Source: an uncultured Mycoplasmatota bacterium (GTDB taxonomy: Bacteria > Bacillota_I > Bacilli_A > Mycoplasmatales > Mycoplasmoidaceae). From it: a stretch of 18,923 bases of DNA. The number at the start of each line of letters is the position of its first letter. The stretch's first letter is position 1. The stretch spans positions 1-18,923 of the forward strand of contig CATAWQ010000012.1 of the NCBI GenBank assembly GCA_949500635.1, in the 5' to 3' direction. The notes beneath the pieces were generated by a model. That model was given only the letters and a program-made list of their open reading frames with translations, was not told where the DNA came from and did not search any database. Positions 1-9,296 of this stretch are shown here, one piece after another. The translations under genes were made by a program, and so were the position numbers.

Positions 1-94
1 TAGTAACATTTATTACATATCCTGTTCAATTACTTTCTACAGTAATAGTTTTTTTATTTAGCGATGTAATTTTTCCAATGATATATGAAACCAT
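1..94 (-). CDS. ruvA: Holliday junction helicase subunit RuvA, N-terminal fragment
   Basis: The gene runs off the left edge; only the first 31 codons are here. RuvA binds the four-way junction as a tetramer and loads the RuvB motor for branch migration in the cytoplasm. The visible N terminus begins MVSYIIGKITSLNKKTITVE and continues with a W-TGYVINV stretch. This matches the first beta strands of the RuvA OB fold, which is normally 'MI..I.G.V......I.VE..GVGY.V'. The start ATG at 94 follows an AAAGGA Shine-Dalgarno at about 101-107. It lies downstream of recA in the same direction, 68 bases after the recA stop, so it may be co-transcribed with recA or use the TATAGT within the palindrome at 124-135. 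Identification rests on a short piece, but the fit and the recA neighbour support it. RuvB would be expected beyond the edge. Confidence 0.75.
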
Positions 95-123
95 ATTTTT
101 TTCCTTTCAATAATATAAAATTA

Positions 124-135
124 GAACTATAGTTC
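124..135 (-). promoter_or_regulatory. Palindrome GAACTATAGTTC ahead of ruvA; possible promoter/operator
   Basis: A perfect 12-base palindrome lies between recA and ruvA. Read on the minus strand it contains TATAGT (131-126), a plausible -10 box. Transcription starting near 119 would keep the ruvA Shine-Dalgarno. The outer bases GAAC-N4-GTTC have the half-sites and spacing of the Gram-positive LexA (SOS) box, though the inner four bases do not follow the usual RNRY. Most mollicutes lack LexA, so a role as an operator is uncertain. Confidence 0.35.
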
Positions 136-162
136 AAATTAAATTTTAATATCCAACCCTAA

Positions 163-1164
163 TTATTTAGGTTGATTTCTTTCGTTGTTAGAATTTTCAA
201 GATTTAAACATGTTTGTTTAATATCATCGAAAACATCAAGGTTATCTAACAATGTCTTCTTTGTAGCATCTTTACCTTGACCAATTTTTTTATCTTTGTA
301 ATAATATCAAGCTCCTCTTTTTTCAATAACATTTTTTTCAAGAGCATAATCAATTATTTCCATAGCATGATCAATACCTTCATTAAAATAAATTTCAATG
401 TAAGCTCTAGTTAGTGGGGGAGCTAATTTATTTTTAACTATTTTGGCGCATGATTTAATGCCAATACAGTCGTTTCCTCTTTTAATTAACTCAGCACGTT
501 TAAGTTCAATCCTAATTGAAGAATAAAACCTTAAAGCACGTCCACCTGTAGTTATTTCATTGTTTCCAAACATTACTCCAATTTTTTCACGAATCTGATT
601 AATAAAAATTACAGTTGTGTTATATTTAGCAAGCAATGTTTCAAGAATTCTTAATCCTTTAGACATAAGTCTTGCATGTAAACCAATAGTTTGATCAGAA
701 ATTTCTCCATCAATTTCAGCTTGGGGGACAAGAGCAGCCACTGAGTCTACTATGACTAAATCAATCATTCCTGTTTTAACAAGAGCTTCAATCAATGCAA
801 ATGCTTGTTCACCAGAATCTGGCTGAGCCAACAATAATTTTGATAAATCAATACCGTTTGCTTCACAATATTTAGCATCTAATGAATGTTCAACATCAAT
901 ATATGCACATTTACCATTAATTCTTTGACAAGATGCAACTGCTTGCATAGCAAGAGTTGACTTACCGGATGACTCGTTCCCATAAATTTCAATAACCTTG
1001 CCTTTAGGATAACCCCCTACTCCTAAAGCGTTGTCTAGTTGCAAACTACCGGATGGAATCACATCTATTTTACCAACAACATTAGAAAAACTTGCTATGC
1101 AACCCTTACCAAATTGTTCTTGAATCTGCTTTATGGCTTCATCAAATATTTTTTGTTCGTTCAT
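163..1164 (-). CDS. recA: Recombinase RecA
   Basis: RecA forms ATP-dependent filaments on single-stranded DNA and carries out homologous pairing and strand exchange. The protein is 333 residues. Walker A is GNESSGKST at about 62-70, with Asn where Pro is usual. It is followed by the Walker B region (LVIVDSVAALVP), the L1/L2 loop region (INQIREKIGVMFGNNEITTGG), and the C-terminal 'GAWYYYKDKKIGQGKD' segment. That Trp is encoded by UGA, so the standard code would truncate the protein at 307. The ATG at 1164 is chosen over the one at 1200 because AAAGGA lies about 8 bases before it and because the protein then starts MNEQKIFDEAIKQI, as in other RecA proteins. A TATAGT at 1223-1218 is a candidate -10. 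The C-terminal tail is short and polar. Confidence 0.97.
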
Positions 1165-1217
1165 TTTATATTTTCCTTTCAAATTTTTATTTTTATTCAT
1201 AATGGAACTAACAAAAT

Positions 1218-1223
1218 ACTATA
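1218..1223 (-). promoter_or_regulatory. Candidate -10 box of recA
   Basis: TATAGT on the minus strand lies inside a small inverted repeat (1216-1230: ATACTA, 3 bases, TAGTAT). It would give a 5' leader of about 45 bases carrying the recA Shine-Dalgarno. No convincing -35 box is seen, which is common in mollicutes. Confidence 0.4.
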
Positions 1224-1230
1224 TTAGTAT

Positions 1231-1553
1231 AAAACTTAATCCCTGATATGGTTGCTTTATTAATGCAACGCATATTAATGTACACAAATAAATACATTTC
1301 GGTCTTATATCTTGTGTTATCAATAATTTTTTAGACCTTGTATGTGTTCAATTAAATTATGCCTTACTCTAAACATTCATAATTCTTCTAACTTATTTTG
1401 AAGGTAACAAGTGTACTATTGCACCTTCATATATACCTATGCTTTCTATAGGTAAGTTTTGTAAATTTTTTAAATTTTTTATTATTTGTAAGAAAAAATA
1501 TACACTTTTAAATAAAAAAAATGAAACAGAATAATTTATATATAAGTGTTATT
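1231..1553. other. Gene-free stretch with several inverted repeats between recA and metG
   Basis: No convincing gene is found here. The stretch is less AT-rich than most spacers in the window and holds several pairings. GTTGC/GCAAC lies at 1251-1255/1265-1269. ACACAA/TTGTGT at 1282-1287/1312-1317 interleaves with GGTCT/AGACC at 1301-1305/1333-1337, giving pseudoknot topology or mutually exclusive stems. GAAGGT/ACCTTC lies at 1400-1405/1423-1428 with four more inner pairs on the minus strand. TACCTAT/ATAGGTA lies at 1434-1440/1448-1454. T-rich plus-strand sequence follows from 1455. A TATAAA at 1228-1233 could start a plus-strand RNA near 1240. It could be an untranslated RNA, a leader or gene remains; I do not recognise a known RNA family. 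Confidence 0.35.
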
Positions 1554-1559
1554 TATAAT
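1554..1559 (+). promoter_or_regulatory. -10 box of metG, leaderless arrangement
   Basis: TATAAT ends 7 bases before the metG ATG, and no Shine-Dalgarno lies between. Transcription would begin at or within a base or two of the start codon. Confidence 0.6.
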
Positions 1560-1566
1560 ATTTAAC

Positions 1567-3126
1567 ATGAGTAATAAAAAAATATATATTACAACTCCAA
1601 TATATTATGCATCGGGAAACCCTCATATTGGTCACTCTTATACTACTATCTTAGCTGATTGTTTGGCCCGTAGTAAAAAACTAATTGGTTACGATGTTTT
1701 CTTTTTGACTGGTATGGATGAACATGGTCAAAAGATTTTTGAGAAATCTCAAAATGAAAATAAAAATCCTCAACAATTTGTAGATGAAATTGCAACTAAA
1801 TTTCAACAGTTATGAAAAGATCTAGATATTAATTACAGTATTTTTGCAAGAACTACTAATAAGGAACACTGTGACTTAGTAAAAAAAGTTTTTCAAATTT
1901 ACGTAGAGAAAAATTTTATTTATCTAGATAACTGAGAAGGTTTATATTGTGTTCAATGTGAAGAAAACTATACAAAATCCCAAGCTCTTAAACATGAAAA
2001 TGATGATTGTCTTTATTGTAAAGTGGGCCATAAATTAACTTACAAGAAAGAACAATCATATTTTCTAAAAATTACTCAATTTCAAAATTGATTAAAAGAA
2101 TATTTATTAAATCATCCAACATTTATTTATCCAAATTGTAGACTGAAAGAATTAAATAATAACTTTATTAATCAGGGATTAACTGATTTATCAATTAGTC
2201 GTACAACTTATGATTGAGGAATTAAGGTTCCTAATAATAGTAAACATGTCATTTATGTATGAATTGATGCATTAATGATCTATTTATCAGGTTTAGGTTT
2301 TTTAAGTGATAATGATAAAAATTATCAACTTTACTGAAATGATGAATCTTGTGAAATCGTTCATTTAATGTCTAAGGAGATTACAAGATTCCATTGCATC
2401 TATTGGCCGATCATGCTAGAAATGTTGGGTATAAAAAAACCAACTCACATCATTTCTCATGGTTGAATTATTACAGATAAGGGTAAAATGAGTAAATCTT
2501 TAGGTAATGTAATTGATCCTTTTGAATACATTCAAAACTATGGTTCAGATGCCTTAAGATACTTCTTGGTTAAAGAAATTTCTTTAGAAAATGATGGAGT
2601 TTTTTCTAAAAACTTATTTATTAATTCTTTTAATAATGATTTAGCAAATAACTATGGAAATTTAGTTTCTAGAACTATTGGGATGTTAACAAAATATTCT
2701 AATAAAGTTGTTAATAAACCTGAGAAACAATATTTTGATAATAGCGATGAAGAGTTAACATCAATTGCTAAAGCAACAATTTCTAAATGTATTGAATGCA
2801 TCGGTAACAATAATATTCAACAAATGATTATTGATATTATGACTCTTGGTAATCATGCTAATAAATATATTGAAGATAAAAAACCTTGAATTTTATTTAA
2901 AGAAAATAAAACCAATGAAATTAACGCTTTCTTATATACGTTAATCAATGTAGTAAGAATTATGACTTTATTTTTATCACCTATCTTGACAAAAGGTACA
3001 CAACAAGCAATTATTCAATTAAATTTCTCTAATGAACAACTATCTATTGATTCAATCAAAAAGTTTGAATTACTTGATAAACATATAGTCAAAGAATCTT
3101 TTCCAATTTATTTAAGAATTAAATAA
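1567..3126 (+). CDS. metG: Methionyl-tRNA synthetase
   Basis: It charges initiator and elongator tRNA-Met with methionine, a cytoplasmic class I synthetase reaction. The protein is 519 residues. The signature PHIGH is at 19-23 and KMSKS at 307-311. Two CxxC pairs (C128/C131 and C148/C151) form the zinc knuckle of the CP domain, as in four-cysteine MetRS types. The C-terminal helical anticodon-binding domain follows. The length fits the core enzyme without the C-terminal EMAP/OB extension found in many bacteria. Eight Trp codons are UGA and one (in IYWPIM) is UGG. The ATG at 1567 is chosen because MSNKKIYITTPIYY matches family starts and TATAAT is placed 7 bases upstream; the in-frame ATG at 1546 would precede that -10 box. 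tmRNA follows 36 bases after the stop. Confidence 0.96.
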
Positions 3127-3151
3127 TTTATCATAATTAATAAAATTAAGG

Positions 3152-3157
3152 TAAAAT
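3152..3157 (+). promoter_or_regulatory. Candidate -10 box of tmRNA
   Basis: TAAAAT ends 5 bases before the first base of the tmRNA acceptor stem (3163). The -35 region is weak (TATCAT at 3129-3134). Confidence 0.45.
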
Positions 3158-3162
3158 ATTTT

Positions 3163-3561
3163 GGGGATGTCAAGGCTTCGACATGAGTAATTGACTACCA
3201 AATGCAGTGGGGTTTGCCCCTTACAGCTCAAGGTCTTCTTAAATGCAGACAACAACGACAATGTTAACATGGACGAAGCATTCATGATTAACCAAATGTC
3301 AAACCAAAACCTTAATTTAGCATATTTAGCTTAATTTAACTTTGGAATAGGTATTAATGTTTGCTATTTACATTAATACATTAATATAAATAGCTATATT
3401 CTTTGAATCCGATAAGAAGAATAAACTCTATCGGATGAGTTAAACATAGGTTCGTTTTATTACCTAATAATGTTTAATGAATGCTCTAAATTAAAACTAA
3501 ACTGTAGATTTTGATAGAAAGTTATTTGTGGAAACGGGTTCAATTCCCGTCATCTCCACCA
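3163..3561 (+). ncRNA. ssrA: Transfer-messenger RNA (tmRNA)
   Basis: tmRNA frees stalled ribosomes and adds a degradation tag, working with SmpB. The 5' GGGGATG (3163-3169) pairs with CATCTCC (3551-3557), followed by A and an encoded CCA (3559-3561). The T-arm GGGTTCAATTCCC region precedes the 3' acceptor strand. The tag frame opens at GCA 3245-3247 and reads ADNNDNVNMDEAF..., ending ...LNLAYLA at TAA 3332-3334. The tag is 29 residues, longer than the 10-11 of E. coli and similar to other mycoplasma tags. It ends YLA rather than the usual LAA. A TATCGGAT-rich region at about 3407-3437 is consistent with a downstream pseudoknot. Confidence 0.97.
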
Positions 3562-3564
3562 TAT

Positions 3565-3598
3565 AAAAAACACCAGGATATAGTTTCTGGTGTTTTTT
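3565..3598. terminator. Two-way intrinsic terminator of tmRNA and pheT
   Basis: CACCAG (3571-3576) pairs with CTGGTG (3587-3592) around a 10-base loop. It is flanked by six A on the left and six T on the right, so it has a U-run on either strand. It ends ssrA on the plus strand and could stop read-through from pheT on the minus strand. The 3599-3746 spacer between it and pheT is AT-rich and shows no gene. Confidence 0.9.
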
Positions 3599-3746
3599 AA
3601 TTTTGCTAATTCACAATAATATTAAATACTATATATTATTTATTTTTATTGAAATAAATATAAAGTTAATAACATATGAATTGTTAAACCATATTGATTA
3701 CAATCATTTTCAATGTATAAAAATAGTAGTATATAAATTTAGTATT

Positions 3747-6068
3747 TTATTTCCTAATTTCGCAATGTAAAGTTATTAACAAATGTTGTAGTTCTTTCAT
3801 CATTTGATCTATTTCTTCAGAAGAATATATTTTATCATTTTTAAAGTAAACTCTCAATGTATATGAATATTTATTTTCATCTATTTTAAATAGATCGATA
3901 TATTCATATGAAGAAATAAACGGAAGTTTTTTAAGACTTTCTAAAACTTGTACTGTATCAATGTTTAGCATTGACACATATGAAATATCTTTGTATACAG
4001 ATGTAAGTTTACTTGCATATTGAACATGAATATCTTGTGGTTTATATAACTTAAACAATAAATTTAAGTTTATAGTAATAAAATAAATTAGTTTATTATC
4101 TAAACCATAAGACTTTAAAGATGAATTTTTAATTCTACCAACATAACCTACTAATTGTCCTGAACAGTAAATTGATAGCGTTTCTTGATGATAATAAATG
4201 TTTGATTCTTTAGCTGGAAAATATGATAATTGAATGTTAAATATTTTACCTAAAGAATTAATTATTGACTTTAATGAGGAAACATTATAAACAAGATTAA
4301 TTTTATTAACTTTATCCAAATTGATTAATTGTTCAGTAATACAAGTTAAGTTTCATTCAATATTATTTTGAGTGTAAATTTTTTGTAATTCAAAAATTGG
4401 TTGAATCTTATTTTTATATGAAATGTTATATTTATAAATTTCTAATAAGGATTCGATTAAATTTGTTCTTAAATATTTATGATTTGAATTTAATGGATTA
4501 GCAATCTTCATGTAATCTTTAATATTAAAGATATTAAAAGTATCTAATGAATGTTTGTTAACTAAATTGTATGATTTGACTTCAGTAAAATAGTTTTCAT
4601 TCATTATTTTTTTAATTTCATTAATCTTGTTGTATTCAATATTTTGATCATTTAAGATTGGTGATAAGTTAACACCAATTCCACTTATTTTATTAATATC
4701 TACAACCTTCAATATTTCTTCATAGACATCTTGTCAAATTTCAATATCAAGTCTATATGGAGGAACTATAATTCTGTCATCTTTAAATCTATATCCGTAT
4801 TGTATTAATTTAGAAACAATTTGTTCTTTAGATAAGTTAATACCTAAAAAGTTATTTGCATCTATGAAATCTATTTGAATATTTTTTGATTCTTCAACTT
4901 TTAAGTTTTTATAAATTACTTCAGCACTTGTAAATTGACTTAATGACTTTTCAATATATCAGTTAGATAATGGTTTTGTTAATCTTCTACCTGAATCTAA
5001 ATATAAATCGTGTTTAATCATTGATGCTCTAATAGTTCCAAAATCATAGTTACCTATTTCCACCAAGAAATTTTTAGTGTTCTTATCAGGTTTGTATTCG
5101 TCAAAAGCCCCTATACCAGCAAGCCCTACTGGATTATTTTTATTGCTAATAATAATATCTTCTTTAGAGATATTAAGTTCTCTATTATTTAATCTAGCTT
5201 TAATATCACCTTTAGATAATCCCGCAATAATACTTGATCCTACTTTGTCGTAATCATATAAAATAATAGAAACATTATTGAATAACGAAATTAAAGCAAG
5301 TTCATCTAAAAGGTTATTAGTTGGAATAATACCATTATTCATTAAATAAGATTTTGTTTGTCAATCTGATTCAATAATTGAATTCGTTTTAATTTTCAAT
5401 AATACTAAACCTTTACATGTAGAATCTAGTGTAACATCCAATTTATTGGTATTAACCAAATTATTAATAGGTAAAGTATTTTGATAATTAAATTCAAAAT
5501 ATCCGCTTAATTCTTGACAAATGGAATAAATACTATTTAAATCATTTCTATTTGATGGCAATGATAAATCATAAATTGTATCTTCCAAATTGATGTATTT
5601 AAACACATCTGTATCACCAATTTTAGCATCATCTAAGATAATAATATTTGTAGCTTCTGTAGGGCTTAAATAATCGACAAATGAAGTCAATTCACTATAA
5701 GCACAAATCATTCCCTGTGATAAAATTCCACGTAATTCTTTGTATTCAATTACTCTACCATCTACCATCTTGGCACCTTGCAAAGCCACAATTACATATT
5801 TATTTATTTCTAAATTTGTAGCACCACAAACAATTGTGTGAGTGGCTCCCTTAAGATCTATTTGAACTTGGCAAACATTAAGTTTATTTGCATTAGGGTG
5901 TTTTTGCAAATGAATAATCTTACCAATAACTAAGTTATTTATTTGCTCATGATGGATAATTCTCTCTACTTCACATCCAGAGTTATTAAATGCTTTAGCG
6001 ATTTGTTCATCACTAACATTTTTTAATTCTGGAATTATTTTACATAAAGCTTTTTTAGAAACAATCAT
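3747..6068 (-). CDS. pheT: Phenylalanyl-tRNA synthetase beta subunit
   Basis: The beta subunit of the alpha2-beta2 PheRS makes up the tRNA-recognition and editing part of the enzyme. The protein is 773 residues, close to the usual 790-800. The N-terminal start MIVSKKALCKIIPEL is followed by an EMAP/OB tRNA-binding domain at about 39-150 (NNLVIGKIIHLQKHPNANKL). B3/B4 and B5-type regions follow. The C-terminal FDX-ACB domain contains YASKLTSVYKDISYV and ends LITLHCEIRK. Several in-frame UGA codons are Trp, so the standard code would cut it into at least four pieces. The ATG at 6068 is 2 bases after the pheS stop with no Shine-Dalgarno, implying translational coupling. It is the last gene of ispG-pheS-pheT. 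Confidence 0.96.
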
Positions 6069-6070
6069 AA

Positions 6071-7087
6071 CTATTTTTTAAATTGGTTTAAAATTTTGAA
6101 ATCATTTAAATATAAATCTCTAATATCAGTAATTCTATATTTAATCATTGCTAATCTGTCAATACCCATACCAGCAGCTAATCCAGTTTTAATATTTACA
6201 TTAGCATTTTTCATAACATTGGAATGTAACATTCCAGCACCTAACACTTCGATGAATCCTGAATTTTTACAAATATTGCATCCTTTACCATTACAATAAG
6301 GACAAGTAACATCCACTTCTAACGAAGGCTCAGTAAATGGAAAATAACTTAATCTAAATCTAGTCTCTACTTTACTACCAAACAGATATTTAAGTAACTC
6401 ATGAATTAATCATTTAAGATTAAGCAAAGACAATCCATCTTTTATTCAAACAATATCAACTTGATTGAATTGATGCGAGTGAGTAGCATCATCGTCATCT
6501 TTACGATAAACATTGCCAAAAGATAAAACTCTAATGTCTTTAGACTTGTTGTTATTGATAACTCTTGCTGTTGTAGCGGTACAATGAGTTCTTAGCATAT
6601 CACCGTCATCTAAGAAAAATGAATCATTTCCTTGACGAGCTGGATGGTCTTTAGAAATATTTAACAGATCAAAATTTTCAACACTTGTAACCACTTCATC
6701 GCCATATTCAATTCTAAAATTCATTTTTTTAAAAAAAGAAATAATTTCATTGGCTATTAAATTTAATGGAGTTAAAGTTCCCTTTTTAAAATCTGAAGTA
6801 TTTAAATTAATATCATAATTTAGAGAGTAATTCTTTGATTCATTTAATTGCTTAATTTGATTAATTTTATTTTCAATAGTTTCATTAATTTTATTCTTAA
6901 GTAAATTAATTAATAAACCAAACTCTCTTTTTTGTTCATTAGGAGTAATCTTTAATTCATTGTATAAAGGAGTCAAATATTTTTTAGAAAAAATATTACG
7001 AACTTCAATTGCTTGTTTTTCGCTATCAATGTTTTTTAATTGATCACTCAACTTCTCAATAAGTTGATTTATTTTAATGTCTTGCAT
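6071..7087 (-). CDS. pheS: Phenylalanyl-tRNA synthetase alpha subunit
   Basis: This is the catalytic subunit that activates phenylalanine and charges tRNA-Phe. The protein is 338 residues, normal for the family. It has an N-terminal coiled-coil tRNA-binding region (about 1-95), then class II motif 2 (CTATTARVINNN... FGNVYRKDDDDATHSHQFNQ), and motif 3 near the C terminus (GMGIDRLAMIKYRITDIRDLY). A four-cysteine insertion, C262/C265/C270/C273 (CPYCNGKGCNIC), is present and probably binds zinc; some PheS proteins have a related insertion. The two pieces of the gene are joined by Trp-coding UGA codons, including one at about 6443. The ATG at 7087 lies 2 bases after the ispG stop, with no Shine-Dalgarno. 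Confidence 0.96.
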
Positions 7088-7089
7088 TG

Positions 7090-8133
7090 TTAATAATTAT
7101 TATATATATTAATAAAATGTTTAAGTGCTTCATTAGGAGTAAATATACCAATTTTTTTACGATCTTTTATTAAAATTATTTTATTTTTGCTTACACCATA
7201 AATACCAATATTAGCTTGTTTACATTCACCAATACCATTTACCGAACAACCCATAACAGCAACTGTTATATTTTTAGGGTTATTGTTAATATATTTTTCA
7301 ATTTTAATTAATAATTCATCTAAATTATATTGACATCTACCACATGTAGGACAAGCTATTACATTAGCAAGATTTTGTTTAATACCTGCGATGTTTAATA
7401 ATTTCATTGCTACTATTGGTTCATCGAACGGACTACCAGAAATTGAAATTCTGATAGTGTCTCCAATCCCTTCTTTTAATAATTCATACAAACCAATGGT
7501 AGATTTCATAGTAGCATCAATGATGCTACCTGCCTCAGTTACACCTAAATGTAATGGATATTTAATTTCTGATGCAGCTTTTAAATAAAGATCTTTAGTT
7601 AAAATAGCATTTGATGATTTCAAAGAAATCACTAAATTAGTAAAATCATTTTTTTCAAAGAATTTAATTCAAACCTTAGCACATTTTATAATGTTACTAA
7701 TAGTTGGTTTAACATTTTTTGGTAATGATCCTGTGTTTATCCCAATTCTAATAGCAGCTTTATATTTATTTGCTATATCAATAATTTGAATTAATTGTTT
7801 TTTATTAAAAATATTTCCTGGATTAATTCTAATTTTTTTAGCTCCTGCTTTTATTGCTTCTATAGCATATAAATAGTTGTAGTGAATGTCTGCAACTATC
7901 GGGCAACTTGCCTTACTACAAATCTCTTTAAGACCTTTAAGATCTAATTCATCAAAAATAGCGACTCTAACCAATTCACAACCATTTTTAACTAGTTGTT
8001 CAATCTGCAATAAAGCATCACTTATATTAGAAGTTTTAATATTAGTCATGCTTTGAATTACTACTTTGTTTTGTCCGCCAATTGTGACATTACCAACATG
8101 AACTTTGGTTGTTTTATTTCTTAAATAAAGCAT
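7090..8133 (-). CDS. ispG: 4-hydroxy-3-methylbut-2-enyl diphosphate synthase (IspG/GcpE)
   Basis: IspG reduces methylerythritol cyclodiphosphate to HMBPP, the next-to-last step of the MEP isoprenoid pathway, using a [4Fe-4S] cluster. The protein is 347 residues. It starts LRNKTTKVHVGNVTIGG and has an N-terminal TIM-barrel domain (QSMTN, CELVRVAIF, PIVADIHYNY, KIRINPGN). The C-terminal cluster domain has C261 and C264 in CPTCGRC, then C296 and E303 in MGCSVNGIGE. These spacings (3, 32 and 7) equal those of the E. coli enzyme, so it looks active. Trp at the join near 7660 is UGA. It heads a tight operon with pheS and pheT. The start at 8133 is supported by TATAAT 6 bases upstream. No other MEP gene is in the window. 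Confidence 0.95.
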
Positions 8134-8139
8134 TTAAAA

Positions 8140-8145
8140 ATTATA
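8140..8145 (-). promoter_or_regulatory. -10 box of the ispG-pheS-pheT operon, leaderless arrangement
   Basis: TATAAT on the minus strand ends 6 bases before the ispG ATG, and no Shine-Dalgarno lies in between. Confidence 0.6.
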
Positions 8146-8168
8146 ACTTTATTTACTTTAAGATATTT

Positions 8169-9200
8169 TTAAATTAAGTTATATGCAATTGAAAGTCAAG
8201 CAATACCGTATCCTAATGCAATCATTATTAGGGATGCTAATAAATCTATCAAGATGTATCTACCAATAAAATATTCTAGAGGTCTATCTGTTAACCCACT
8301 AGTTAAATTATTCTTGCTTCCTCAAGTAATATATTGGTCATATTTTCCAAATCCATTTTCAGATAAATAGTACCCAAATCAATATTCAACATTAGTAAAA
8401 AATTTTGTCAAGCCAAATGTCATTTTTTTAGATTTAATTAAATGATAACATGTTCAATATGATGAAGTAATTAGCAACGCAAAAATAAAATCTAAGAAAT
8501 AGTGAACTTTTAAAGTAAAAGTTGAAAAACAAACTCCCAAACAAAAAATTACCATTAATGATGTCAGTGTTGCTTTAGTAACCAAAATAACTTTCGGACT
8601 ATCAATTTTAACATTAAAACCTAACGCATGTTTTTCATTATCAAAATAATTAAAATCAATAATTGCATATGTTAGCACTAATGTATTAGTACAATGATCT
8701 GAAGGAAAACAAGCATAATGAGACATATTAGTTAAAGTGTTTTGCAACTCTCTGTATAGTCATTCATCGTTTCCTGACGCAATTATTGCATTTACTTGTT
8801 GTAGTCCGTAATCTTCAATTGTTTTTGAAGAAACGGGATAAAGAATATTAATTGCAAAATTAGTAAGATAAATAAAAATCGCAATAACAATTAACTTTGA
8901 AAATCTTCTTTTACCATAAATAAAATAAATAATTACTGGAATAATTATTCATGAAATATTTCCCAATTTATAGAATATTAAAAACCCAACATAGATTGGT
9001 ATCTTTCTATCTATTGATAAGTCTAATGAATTCATCTTTCAATCTGTTTTAGTCTCAAATAATTTTTGAAATACATTACCAAGATTTCATTGATTAGCTG
9101 CAATAAAATGAAAAAGCAAACCAAATAAAAGCGAAGTAAATAATAAGTTATGTATTTTAAATAGATTTTTCCAATCAAATTTATTAGCCTTAAAAACCAT
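8169..9200 (-). CDS. PAP2-superfamily-like integral membrane protein
   Basis: The protein is 343 residues. Hydrophobic segments lie near 17-35, 69-95, 102-122, 204-224, 232-248 and 314-338, consistent with about six membrane spans. It resembles type 2 phosphatidic acid phosphatases / lipid phosphate phosphatases. FPSDH at 165-169 fits the PSGH motif, and STFTLKVHYFLD at 226-237 fits the SRx5Hx3D motif, with H233 and D237 kept but Arg replaced by Thr. The first family motif, Kx6RP, is not evident, so activity is uncertain. A role in membrane phospholipid or isoprenoid-phosphate turnover would fit. Many UGA-Trp codons are present. No Shine-Dalgarno precedes the ATG; TATAAT at 9232-9227 would give a leader of about 20 bases. 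The stop is 35 bases before the ispG start. Confidence 0.7.
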
Positions 9201-9226
9201 AGAGTATAAATTTCTAATATTTAAAA

Positions 9227-9232
9227 ATTATA
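9227..9232 (-). promoter_or_regulatory. Candidate -10 box of the PAP2-like gene
   Basis: TATAAT on the minus strand lies 26 bases upstream of the start codon, between the tRNA terminator and the gene. Confidence 0.4.
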
Positions 9233-9250
9233 GTTATTATAACTATTAAT

Positions 9251-9278
9251 AAAAAAATTCATGGTTCACATGAATTTT
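9251..9278 (-). terminator. Terminator of the tRNA cluster
   Basis: A 10-base-pair perfect stem (9254-9263 with 9269-9278, sequence AAAATTCATG) has a 5-base loop. Read on the minus strand it runs into seven T. It lies about 20 bases past the tRNA-Gly 3' end. Confidence 0.8.
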
Positions 9279-9296
9279 CAAATTATTGTTTTTTAA

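Noticed and set aside
152..174. Hairpin over the recA stop codon as an intrinsic terminator
   Set aside because: The stem has a bulge and no U-run follows, so recA to ruvA read-through remains possible.
1039..1227. Plus-strand open frame antisense to the start of recA
   Set aside because: No family resemblance, and fully explained as the shadow of recA and its promoter region.
1400..1454. T-box or SAM riboswitch for metG
   Set aside because: No T-box AGGGTGGNACC core or recognisable SAM-riboswitch elements, and metG has a -10 box immediately before its ATG, downstream of the hairpins.
3747..6068. Apparent fragmentation of pheT into four pieces, which could look like a pseudogene
   Set aside because: All pieces are in one frame and separated only by UGA, which is Trp here; the full protein has all expected domains.
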